From NCBI GenBank assembly GCA_002270465.1, contig NQOF01000002.1, forward strand, positions 496,001 through 560,000: a stretch of 64,000 nucleotides of DNA, written 5' to 3'. The first letter of the stretch is position 1. The number at the start of each line of letters is the position of its first letter. The position numbers and the translations under genes were made by a program. This stretch comes from Blautia hominis (GTDB taxonomy: Bacteria > Bacillota > Clostridia > Lachnospirales > Lachnospiraceae). Shown in pieces: positions 36,121 to 43,447 of the stretch. The notes beneath the pieces are model-generated. The model was not told the origin of the DNA, did not search any database, and saw only the letters and a list, made by a program, of their open reading frames with translations.

Positions 36121-36909
36121 ATGCCAACAACTTACACACATGACATTTTCGGCAAGGAAGTTTATAAAAGGCTGCCTTCTGAGATAAAAGAGGCGATCAG
36201 GGAATCAAAAAGTATGTATTTAACCGGCCTGCACGGTCCGGATATTTTGTTTTATTATCAGCCCCTGGTGAAGAACCGGGTGAGCGGACTGGGACATCAG
36301 GTGCACAAAAGAGAGGCGGCGGAGTTTTTCTGTCAGGCGGTTGTCAAGTACCAGGAGGAGCCCACGGCGCAGATGCTTTCCTATCTGCTGGGGTTTGGGT
36401 GCCATTACATTCTGGACAGTACCTGCCACCCCTATGTGCGGCGGTTTGAAAAGGAGACAGGTGCCTCACACGCAGAGATCGAATCTGAGCTTGACCGTTA
36501 TTATATGCTGCGTGAGGGAAAAGACCCGTTCACCTACAAGCCGGCAGTAAATATCTGTCCCACTTTGGAAGGCTGCAGGACCATAAGCAGGGCCTTTGGG
36601 AAGATTACAGTGAAACAGGCGGCAAAAGCGTTAAGGGGCATGAAATTCTATACAGGCGCCCTTGTCTGTGACTGCAGCCTGAAGAGAGAAGGGCTTTGGG
36701 GAATGATGAAGCTGTTTGGATGCCGGGATACACTTGGCGGCCATATCATACCGGCCAAACCGGACAGAAGATGTGACATGGCAACAGATGTGCTGCGTCA
36801 TCTCTACGACGAGGCATTGGATGAGGCTGTGGAGGCACTTACCAATCTGTACGGCTGCATGGTAAAGGAAGAGCGGCTGTCACAGCGTTTCGGCAGGAAT
36901 TTCGGCTGA
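36121..36909 (+). CDS. Zinc-dependent phospholipase C family protein
   Basis: This 262-residue protein resembles the zinc-dependent phospholipase C/S1-P1 nuclease fold (PF00882). Candidate metal ligands are YTHDIFGKEV, LTGLHGPDILFY, LGHQVHKREAA and GFGCHYILDSTCHPYV. It has no signal peptide, unlike the secreted toxins, so it is probably an intracellular hydrolase of unknown substrate. GGGGGAAAG precedes the ATG. It lies 15 bases after scpB and 16 bases before the transporter gene and may be cotranscribed with both. Confidence 0.87.
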   Translation: MPTTYTHDIFGKEVYKRLPSEIKEAIRESKSMYLTGLHGPDILFYYQPLVKNRVSGLGHQVHKREAAEFFCQAVVKYQEEPTAQMLSYLLGFGCHYILDSTCHPYVRRFEKETGASHAEIESELDRYYMLREGKDPFTYKPAVNICPTLEGCRTISRAFGKITVKQAAKALRGMKFYTGALVCDCSLKREGLWGMMKLFGCRDTLGGHIIPAKPDRRCDMATDVLRHLYDEALDEAVEALTNLYGCMVKEERLSQRFGRNFG

Positions 36910-36925
36910 GAAAGACGGGGGGTAT

Positions 36926-38161
36926 ATGAAAGGATTAAGCAAACTGGAAAAACAGTGGGTGCTGTATGATGTGGGAAATTCAGCATTTGTTATGCTGTGT
37001 ACCACGATTATCCCGATCTATTTTAAAAATATTGCCACAGCGGAAGGGATTTCCCTGGCGGATTCTACCGCATATTTGAGTTATGCCCTGTCCGTCTGTA
37101 CGATTCTCGTGGCACTGATGGGGCCGGTGTTTGGAACTCTGGCGGATACAAAAGGGTATAAGAAGCCTATGTTTGCCTCCTTTTTTGTGATCGGCGTGAT
37201 GGGATGTCTTTCCCTTGCCATACCAAAGGAGTGGCTGGCTTTTCTGGTAGTCCTGGTGATCGCCAAGACCACATACAGTATGAGCCTGATCTTTTACGAC
37301 TCCATGCTTGCGGATGTGACAACGGATGAGAGGATGGACATGGTATCCTCACACGGGTATGCGTGGGGATATATCGGAAGCTGTATTCCTTTCACCGCCT
37401 GCCTGCTTCTTATCCTTTTCGCTGAGAAGCTTGGTATATCGGCTGTCACGGCCACCATGATCTCTTTTGGAATCACGGGCATCTGGTGGTTTGCAGTAAC
37501 CATTCCGCTTCTGAAAAACTATGAGCAGAAGCATTGGGTGGAAGTGAAGAAAAACCCGGTGAGGGAAAGCTTTGTGAGACTGAAAAATGTTCTTTTTAAG
37601 ATCAACAAGGACAAAAAGGTACTTTATTTTCTGGCTGCTTTTTTCTTCTATATTGACGGTGTCTATACGATCATTGATTTGGCAACTTCCTACGGAAAAG
37701 ATGTGGGGATTGACGATACCCATCTGCTTCTGGCACTTTTGCTGACCCAGATCGTGGCGTTCCCCTGCTCTTTGCTGTTTGGAAAGTTTTCGGCAAAGTT
37801 TAAGAGTGAGAAGCTGATCAAAGTCTGTATTTTGGGATATCTGGGCATCGCCCTGTTTGCCCTTCAGCTTGACCGGGCGTGGGAATTCTGGTTTCTGGCT
37901 GTCTGTGTGGCTGTATTCCAGGGGGCTATCCAGGCGCTGTCCCGGTCTTACTTTGCCAGGATCATCCCAAAGGAAAATTCCAGCGAGTATTTCGGATTCT
38001 ATGATATCTTCGGCAAAGGTGCGGCATTTATGGGAACCATGCTGATGGGAATTTCCACGCAGTTAAGCGGTAGTTCAAGGACAGGCGTGGGAATGCTGGC
38101 AGTGATGTTTATCATCGGATTTTTCCTGTTTGGAAAAACAGAGAAGTTGGGGCGGGCCTGA
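36926..38161 (+). CDS. UMF1/Atg22-type MFS transporter
   Basis: A 411-residue, 12-helix major facilitator protein. The N-terminus LEKQWVLYDVGNSAFVMLCTTIIPIYF and LMGPVFGTLADTKGYKKPM are characteristic of the UMF1 subgroup related to yeast Atg22, an amino-acid effluxer. The loop EVKKNPVRESFVRLKNVL separates the two halves, and QALSRSYFARIIPKENSSEYFGFYD is a further UMF1 signature. The substrate is not known. It ends before the terminator at 38226. Confidence 0.9.
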   Translation: MKGLSKLEKQWVLYDVGNSAFVMLCTTIIPIYFKNIATAEGISLADSTAYLSYALSVCTILVALMGPVFGTLADTKGYKKPMFASFFVIGVMGCLSLAIPKEWLAFLVVLVIAKTTYSMSLIFYDSMLADVTTDERMDMVSSHGYAWGYIGSCIPFTACLLLILFAEKLGISAVTATMISFGITGIWWFAVTIPLLKNYEQKHWVEVKKNPVRESFVRLKNVLFKINKDKKVLYFLAAFFFYIDGVYTIIDLATSYGKDVGIDDTHLLLALLLTQIVAFPCSLLFGKFSAKFKSEKLIKVCILGYLGIALFALQLDRAWEFWFLAVCVAVFQGAIQALSRSYFARIIPKENSSEYFGFYDIFGKGAAFMGTMLMGISTQLSGSSRTGVGMLAVMFIIGFFLFGKTEKLGRA

Positions 38162-38225
38162 AAGTCTATTCCGACAATCAGCACATGGCGGACTATAGAG
38201 TGCAGTGCGCGATACAAAAGAATAG

Positions 38226-38276
38226 GAAGCTGTAACAAAGCAGGTAAAAACTGTTTTGTTACAGCTTCTTGTTATT
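38226..38276 (+). terminator. Rho-independent terminator
   Basis: GAAGCTGTAACAAA and TTTGTTACAGCTTC form a perfect 14-bp stem with a T-rich tail (TTGTTATTTT). It ends the scpAB-to-transporter transcript. Confidence 0.85.
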
Positions 38277-38370
38277 TTGATGCAGAAGCCCGTTAAACCG
38301 GATTTTTTGTTATAATTGTCTGAGGACAGGCATATAATGTATAAGAAATTTTGTGTGCAGGGATGGAAGC

Positions 38371-39606
38371 ATGAAAAAAATTATAAGCTGGATTTTGGTA
38401 TGCGCAGTGATAACAGGATGCTTCGTGGGACATAGAGATATCGTCTGGGCAGGGGAAAATGGACAGGATGTTGGAAGTCTGTATGCCACCTCAGCGGTAC
38501 TTATGGATGCGGACTCAGGCAGGATACTGTATGAAAAAAACGGGTTTGAGAAAAGGCCCATGGCCAGTACAACCAAGATCATGACCTGTATTCTGGCTTT
38601 GGAGAAGGGGAATGCGGAGGATATTGTGACTGCATCCGCCTATGCGGCATCCAGGCCTAAGGTGCATCTGGGGGTGACGGAAGGGGAGACATTCCGCTTT
38701 GGGGACCTTCTCTATTCCCTGATGCTGGAGAGCCACAACGATGCGGCAGTGATGATCGCGGAGCATTTGGGAGGAAGTGTGGAGGGATTCGCAGACATGA
38801 TGAACGCCAAGGCCGGGGAGCTTGGATGTGAGGACACTTATTTCATTACGCCCAACGGGCTGGACGCGTCCGTGACTGTGGGGGAGGAGCAGAAAGTACA
38901 CTCCACCACAGCAGCAGACCTGGCACGCATTATGCGGTATTGTATTAAGGAATCACCCTGTCGGGAAGAGTTTCTCAATGTGACCAGAACTGCCTCCTAC
39001 AGCTTTTCAGATGTTGACGGAAAGCGGAGTTTTTCCTGTAATAACCACAATGCTTTTCTGAATATGATGGAGGGTGCGCTCACCGGAAAGACCGGGTTTA
39101 CAGCAAATGCGGGATACTGCTATGTGGGAGCCCTTACCAGGGACGGCAAGACCTTTATTGTGGCCCTTCTTGCATGTGGGTGGCCTAATAACAAAACTTA
39201 TAAGTGGAAGGATACTACCAAACTTATGAATTACGGTCTGGAGAATTACAGCTACCGCTCTTTTTCCGATGCAGAGCTGCCCCATATACCGGCAGCCATA
39301 CCGGTTAAAAACGGGCAGAGTGCTTCACTGGGAAATACGGCATTTACCAATCTGGAGGTGGAGAAGGCAAAGGATTTCGGGATGCTGATGCGTCAGGATG
39401 AGGAAATAGAAGTGGGGTATGAGGGGAAAGAATCTCTGAAAGCGCCCGTAAAAGCGGGAACCCAGGTGGGAACCATCACTTACCGGGTTGGAGGACAGAC
39501 ATTTCTCACCTGTCCTGTGAAGGTGAAGCAGTCCGTGAAAAAGATTGATTTTCCATGGTGTCTGGAAAAAACCATGGACAAATGGGCTTTCGGTGCGGCA
39601 GGCTGA
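38371..39606 (+). CDS. D-alanyl-D-alanine carboxypeptidase (second paralogue)
   Basis: The start at 38371 (MKKIISWILV) was chosen because it begins a signal peptide (ISWILVCAVITGCFVG) and an AGGGATGG site lies upstream. The 411 residues contain SxxK in MASTTKIMTC, SxN in LESHNDAAVMIAEH and KTG in LTGKTGFTANAGY, the three S11 active-site motifs. The C-terminal beta domain (residues about 300-390) is present. A membrane anchor is not obvious: the last residues (CLEKTMDKWAFGAAG) are weakly amphipathic. It is distinct in sequence from the paralogue at 27770. Confidence 0.93.
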   Translation: MKKIISWILVCAVITGCFVGHRDIVWAGENGQDVGSLYATSAVLMDADSGRILYEKNGFEKRPMASTTKIMTCILALEKGNAEDIVTASAYAASRPKVHLGVTEGETFRFGDLLYSLMLESHNDAAVMIAEHLGGSVEGFADMMNAKAGELGCEDTYFITPNGLDASVTVGEEQKVHSTTAADLARIMRYCIKESPCREEFLNVTRTASYSFSDVDGKRSFSCNNHNAFLNMMEGALTGKTGFTANAGYCYVGALTRDGKTFIVALLACGWPNNKTYKWKDTTKLMNYGLENYSYRSFSDAELPHIPAAIPVKNGQSASLGNTAFTNLEVEKAKDFGMLMRQDEEIEVGYEGKESLKAPVKAGTQVGTITYRVGGQTFLTCPVKVKQSVKKIDFPWCLEKTMDKWAFGAAG

Positions 39607-39617
39607 GAGGCGGACAC

Positions 39618-39645
39618 TTTACAATCTTTGATATTGTGATAAAAT
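39618..39645 (+). promoter_or_regulatory. Probable promoter of the nitroreductase gene
   Basis: TTTACA, a 16-base spacer and TAAAAT lie 29 bases before the start codon. Confidence 0.5.
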
Positions 39646-39673
39646 AAAGAAAAACACAAGGAGGAATCAGAAC

Positions 39674-40192
39674 ATGAATGCAGTAATGGAAAATATTTTG
39701 ACGAGAAGAAGTATCCGGGCATTTCAGAATAAGGAAATCCCTCAGGAAGAGCTGGAACAGATTGTGCAGGCAGGTCTTTATGCACCCAGCGGCCAGAACC
39801 GTCAGACATGGAAATTTACGGTGGTGACGGACAGAGATAAGATCCGGAAACTGGCAGAGGTGATCGGAAGGAAACTTGGCAGAGACGGCTATGACATGTA
39901 CAGCCCCCAGGTTCTGGTGATTCCGTCCAATGAAAAGGAGAATCAGCATTCCATGGAGGATAATGCCTGTGCCCTGGAAAATATATTTCTGGCAGCCCAT
40001 TCCTTTGGTATTGGTTCTGTGTGGATCAACCAGATGCGCGATCTCTGCGAGGAGCCTGAAGTGCGGGAGATATTAAGCAGCTGGGATATTCCAAGTTCAC
40101 ATAGGGTATTCGGCATGGCTGCTCTTGGATATGCCGGGGCATCTGAGAACAAGGAAGTGAAAAAAACAGGAGAGGTACATTTTGTAGAATAG
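39674..40192 (+). CDS. Nitroreductase-family flavoprotein
   Basis: A short (172-residue) FMN-dependent oxidoreductase. The start is set by AAGGAGG about 9 bases upstream. Family signatures are ILTRRSIRAFQNKEIPQEEL (FMN phosphate-binding Arg-Ser-x-Arg), APSGQNRQTWKF and FGIGSVWINQM, and the C-terminal VFGMAALGYAG. Natural substrates of these small anaerobe enzymes are rarely known. The Fe-S protein gene follows after 10 bases, so the two may share electrons. Confidence 0.9.
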   Translation: MNAVMENILTRRSIRAFQNKEIPQEELEQIVQAGLYAPSGQNRQTWKFTVVTDRDKIRKLAEVIGRKLGRDGYDMYSPQVLVIPSNEKENQHSMEDNACALENIFLAAHSFGIGSVWINQMRDLCEEPEVREILSSWDIPSSHRVFGMAALGYAGASENKEVKKTGEVHFVE

Positions 40193-40202
40193 GACATTAA
40201 GA

Positions 40203-41507
40203 ATGGGACATATCACATCAAAAGACGCATATAAAAATCTGGAAGACAGAATCAACTGGTTTACCCAGGGAGCGCCGCCGTCGGATACTTTTTATAAGAT
40301 CCTGCAGGTACTCTACACAGAGAAAGAGGCAAAGTGGGTGGCGCTCCTGCCGGTACGTCCCTTTACGCTGAAAAAAGCGGCACGTATCTGGGGGACCACG
40401 GAGGTAAAGGCGGAAAAAGTGCTGGACCATCTGTGTGAGAAGGCTCTGCTGGTGGACTCCACATACAGGGGTGTACGCCGTTTTGTCATGCCGCCGCCCA
40501 TGGCCGGATTCATTGAATTTGCGCTCATGCGGACCAGGGGAGACATTGACCAGAAATATTTAAGTGAACTATATTATCAGTATATGAATGTGGAGGAGGA
40601 TTTTGTCAAAGACCTTTTCTATGCCACAGAGACGAAGCTTGGGCGTGTTTACGTTCAGGAACCGGTGCTCACCACGGAGAATACGCTGCATATCCTGGAC
40701 CATGAGCGGGCCAGCCACATTGTGGAGGAGGCGGCGTATATCGGCCTTGGCACCTGCTACTGCAGGCATAAGGCATTCCACGCGGGACATCCCTGTGAGA
40801 TTGACGCTCCCTGGGATGTATGCCTGACTTTCGGCAATGTGGCTCGCTCTCTGGCAGAGCACGGCGGACATGCCAGGCTCATCTCCAAGGAGGAAGCCAT
40901 GGATGCTCTGGAGCGTTCTTATGACGCGGGACTTGTGCAGATCGGGGAGAATGTCAGGGAGGACCCGGCATTTATCTGCAACTGCTGCGGGTGCTGCTGT
41001 GAGGCTCTCCAGGCTGCCAGAAAATTTTCCCCCATGCAGCCTGTTGCAACGACCAATTATATCCCGTCGGTGGAAGATACGACCTGTATCGGATGCGGAA
41101 AATGCGAAAAAGCATGTCCTATTTTTGCCATTTCCATGGAGGAAGTCCGGGAGGGCGGGAAAAAGAAAAAACACCCTGTGGTGGATACGGATATCTGCCT
41201 TGGCTGCGGGGTGTGCGCGTCCAGATGCCCCAACGGTTCCCTGAAACTAAAGCGGCGCCCGGTACAGGTCATAACCCCGGTGAACAGTACGCACAGGTTT
41301 GTGCTGCAGGCCATTGAAAAAGGGACCCTGCAGAATCTTATTTTTGACAATCAGGCCTTTGCCAATCACAGAGCTATGGCTGCCGTGTTTGGTGTCATTT
41401 TGAATCTTCCTCCGTTGAAGCAGGCCTTGGCCAGCAAACAGTTCAAATCCGTGTATCTGGATAAACTGCTGTCCAGTGCTGTGAATAAGAGCAGGAAGAA
41501 AAAATAA
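40203..41507 (+). CDS. 4Fe-4S cluster protein with winged-helix-like N-terminus
   Basis: This 434-residue protein has an N-terminal region (about 1-110) that looks helical and winged-helix-like (TLKKAARIWGTTEVKAEKVLDHLCEKALLV). A middle region with unusual cysteines follows: GTCYCRHKAFHAGHPC near 182 and CNCCGCCCEAL near 260. Two ferredoxin motifs come next: CIGCGKCEKACPIFAI and CLGCGVCASRCPNGSL. So it may bind three or more clusters. Such proteins act as redox modules, but the partner is unknown; the nitroreductase gene immediately upstream is a candidate. It is followed by a strong terminator. Confidence 0.85.
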   Translation: MGHITSKDAYKNLEDRINWFTQGAPPSDTFYKILQVLYTEKEAKWVALLPVRPFTLKKAARIWGTTEVKAEKVLDHLCEKALLVDSTYRGVRRFVMPPPMAGFIEFALMRTRGDIDQKYLSELYYQYMNVEEDFVKDLFYATETKLGRVYVQEPVLTTENTLHILDHERASHIVEEAAYIGLGTCYCRHKAFHAGHPCEIDAPWDVCLTFGNVARSLAEHGGHARLISKEEAMDALERSYDAGLVQIGENVREDPAFICNCCGCCCEALQAARKFSPMQPVATTNYIPSVEDTTCIGCGKCEKACPIFAISMEEVREGGKKKKHPVVDTDICLGCGVCASRCPNGSLKLKRRPVQVITPVNSTHRFVLQAIEKGTLQNLIFDNQAFANHRAMAAVFGVILNLPPLKQALASKQFKSVYLDKLLSSAVNKSRKKK

Positions 41508-41526
41508 AAGACTGGTCTTAGAAATG

Positions 41527-41594
41527 AAAAAGGAACTTTTCGTTTCCATGATCTGCATAAGGTGCAGAAAATGGAAACGGAGGGTTCTTTTTTG
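41527..41594 (+). terminator. Rho-independent terminator
   Basis: A long stem with internal bulges (AGGAAC...CGTTTCCAT paired with ATGGAAACG...GTTCTTTTTT) follows the Fe-S protein gene and ends in six Ts. Confidence 0.8.
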
Positions 41595-41636
41595 ATAAGT
41601 CGCACAACAAAAGAAAAATGTGAAAAAAGTGTGAAA

Positions 41637-41663
41637 TTAGCACTCGATACTTGACACTGCTAA
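41637..41663 (+). promoter_or_regulatory. CIRCE-like operator (HrcA site)
   Basis: The left half TTAGCACTC matches CIRCE exactly. A 9-base spacer, as in true CIRCE, leads to CACTGCTAA, which matches GAGTGCTAA at 7 of 9 positions. It overlaps the -35 box of the hsp20 promoter, so HrcA binding would block transcription. Confidence 0.75.
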
Positions 41664-41679
41664 TAATGCGTGCTATATT
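41651..41679 (+). promoter_or_regulatory. Sigma-A promoter of hsp20
   Basis: A perfect TTGACA (41651-41656), a 17-base spacer and TATATT (41674-41679). The right half of the CIRCE-like operator lies inside it. Confidence 0.8.
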
Positions 41680-41762
41680 ACAATTAGAACAAGGGAAAAG
41701 AAAGAATCCCCTGTTAGATGTAACAAATCGTTGCTTGATATACATGGAAAGGAGAATGACTT

Positions 41763-42215
41763 ATGAGAATGATGCCCAGTATTTTTGGAGAAGATTTGTT
41801 TGACGAATGGATGGACTTTCCTTTTGAGAGAGAGTTTTTCGGAAGAAAAAATCCTCTGTATGGAAAGAACGAGAAGAATCTTATGAAGACCGATGTAAAA
41901 GAGACGGAAGATTCCTACGAAGTTGATATCGACCTGCCGGGCTTCAAGAAAGAGAACGTATCTGCCAGACTGGAGAACGGATATCTTATCATACAGGCAG
42001 CAAAATCTCTTGACAAAGACAAAGAGGACAAGGAAGGAAAATATATCCGCAGAGAGCGTTATGCGGGAAGCTGTTCCAGGAGCTTCTATGTGGGCGAGGG
42101 TATCACCCAGAATGAGATCAACGCCAAATTTGAGGATGGGATCCTTCGCCTGACCGTACCGAAGAAAGACAGAAAACAGGTTGAAGAGAACAAGTATATC
42201 TCCATCGAAGGATAA
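41763..42215 (+). CDS. Hsp20/alpha-crystallin small heat-shock protein
   Basis: A 150-residue ATP-independent chaperone that holds unfolding proteins. The alpha-crystallin domain runs from about residue 40 (LMKTDVKETEDSYEVDIDLPGFKKENV) to the end. It includes the signature ARLENGYLIIQA and the GILRLTVPKKD strand; the usual C-terminal I-x-I appears as YISIEG. AAAGGAGAATGACTT precedes the ATG. Control by HrcA through the CIRCE-like site is inferred; hrcA itself is not in the window. A strong terminator follows. Confidence 0.95.
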   Translation: MRMMPSIFGEDLFDEWMDFPFEREFFGRKNPLYGKNEKNLMKTDVKETEDSYEVDIDLPGFKKENVSARLENGYLIIQAAKSLDKDKEDKEGKYIRRERYAGSCSRSFYVGEGITQNEINAKFEDGILRLTVPKKDRKQVEENKYISIEG

Positions 42216-42236
42216 GCTTTTTGTTACTCCTCCTTT

Positions 42237-42274
42237 AAGGGCCGCCGCTTCATTTGGAAGCGGCGGCCCTTTTG
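42237..42274 (+). terminator. Rho-independent terminator of hsp20
   Basis: A perfect 15-bp GC-rich stem, AAGGGCCGCCGCTTC with its complement, and a 5-base loop followed by TT. Confidence 0.9.
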
Positions 42275-42285
42275 GGTGTACGGTT

Positions 42286-42432
42286 GTGTTACTGTACACA
42301 GGCCACTGTACCGGGAGGCGTTTTCATGCCGGAAGCATGAAAATCCCGAGGCAGCCAGCGCGATATGGGGCAGAATGCTCCATATCTGTGCATCGCGAAG
42401 CGTGTTACTGGACACAGAGTGTACAGTAACAC
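42286..42432 (-). repeat. Family B intergenic element, copy B3 (inverted)
   Basis: A 147-bp element bounded by perfect 14-bp ends GTGTTACTGTACAC and GTGTACAGTAACAC. Read on the minus strand it shares GTAACACGCTTCGCG and GCACAG with B2, and has an internal hairpin TTTTCATGC with GCATGAAAA. With the hsp20 terminator it fills most of the 310-base gap at 42216-42525. The rest holds a weak TTTACA/TATGGT promoter candidate (42470-42499) for the next gene. Confidence 0.75.
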
Positions 42433-42525
42433 GGTTGTAACAGCCGGGAGCCTTCACAGTCATGTACGGTTTACAAATTCTGCCCGTCTGTGCTATGGTA
42501 AAAGAAAAACAGGAGATGTCCAGAC

Positions 42526-43305
42526 ATGAAAACAGTTATCATGAATTTTTCCGGCGTGTATCCGGAGGAGGATTTTTATAAACAGGAGTCTTATGAGATG
42601 ATGGATCTTACCCGGGCGGAAGGTGTGAACTGCTACTGTACCGGTGAGGCAGAGCAGGAGATTAAGGGGAAAATGGAAACGTACGGCCCTTATGGCATCC
42701 ATTTTCTGGATTCCGGCAATTATCACTATGTGAGCAAACTCTGGATGGAGATGATAGACACACCCTTTTCCCTTCTTCTTTTTGATAACCATACAGATAT
42801 GCAGGAGTCTGCGTTTTTCGGGCTTTTGTCCTGCGGGAGCTGGGTGAGGGAGGCCCTGCTGTCCAATCCTATGCTGAAAAGTGTGTGTATTGCAGGTCCG
42901 AAAGAGGCGGATCTAAAAAGGGATATCCCTGCAGACCGGGTAACATGGATATCAGGGGAGGAGCTGGGGGAAGGAAGCATGGAGAAATTTTATGAGTTTT
43001 TAGAGAAGGAAACCTGGCCTTTATACATTTCTGTGGACAAGGACATTCTCTGCCGTGAGGATGCAGCCACGAACTGGGACCAGGGGGAGGTGAAACTGGA
43101 CTGTCTCACGGACTGGATCGAGGAGGCCGCGGCCGCAAGGAAATGTATCGGAGCAGACATCTGCGGTGAAAATCCACCGGAAGGCGGTTTCTGTGAAAAT
43201 AGGGAATTACACATAAACAGTCAGACAAATAAAAGATTACAACAGGTAATGGCTAAAGTGTTGGTAAATTTTACTAATAATAGTAATTCTTATCAGAATG
43301 ATTGA
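42526..43305 (+). CDS. Arginase/agmatinase-family (ureohydrolase-fold) protein
   Basis: A 259-residue protein with metal-binding motifs of the ureohydrolase fold: FDNHTDMQES (Asp-x-His-x-Asp) and SVDKDILCRE (Ser-x-Asp-x-Asp). The first motif of true arginases, GGDHS, is replaced by HFLDSGNYHYVSKL, and the sequence is otherwise divergent. It may therefore be a hydrolase acting on a C-N bond in another substrate. ACAGGAG lies near the start. The promoter of the NRPS operon overlaps its stop codon, so read-through into the NRPS is possible, but a functional link is unproven. Confidence 0.78.
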   Translation: MKTVIMNFSGVYPEEDFYKQESYEMMDLTRAEGVNCYCTGEAEQEIKGKMETYGPYGIHFLDSGNYHYVSKLWMEMIDTPFSLLLFDNHTDMQESAFFGLLSCGSWVREALLSNPMLKSVCIAGPKEADLKRDIPADRVTWISGEELGEGSMEKFYEFLEKETWPLYISVDKDILCREDAATNWDQGEVKLDCLTDWIEEAAAARKCIGADICGENPPEGGFCENRELHINSQTNKRLQQVMAKVLVNFTNNSNSYQND

Positions 43306-43331
43306 CATGGGGAATTGGATGACTGTATAAT
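43302..43331 (+). promoter_or_regulatory. Sigma-A promoter of the NRPS operon
   Basis: A perfect TTGACA (43302-43307), an 18-base spacer and a perfect TATAAT (43326-43331). The -35 box overlaps the stop codon of the arginase-like gene. It leaves a leader of about 110 bases before the NRPS start. Confidence 0.8.
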
Positions 43332-43447
43332 AAAAACCAAATTGCAAATGTCGAAAATTGTAGAAATAGGAAGGGTATCCAAGGGGAGAAGGATTCCGGC
43401 TGTCCGGGTCCGGTGTTTTATTATGTATACGGAGGAAAAGGGAAAGA

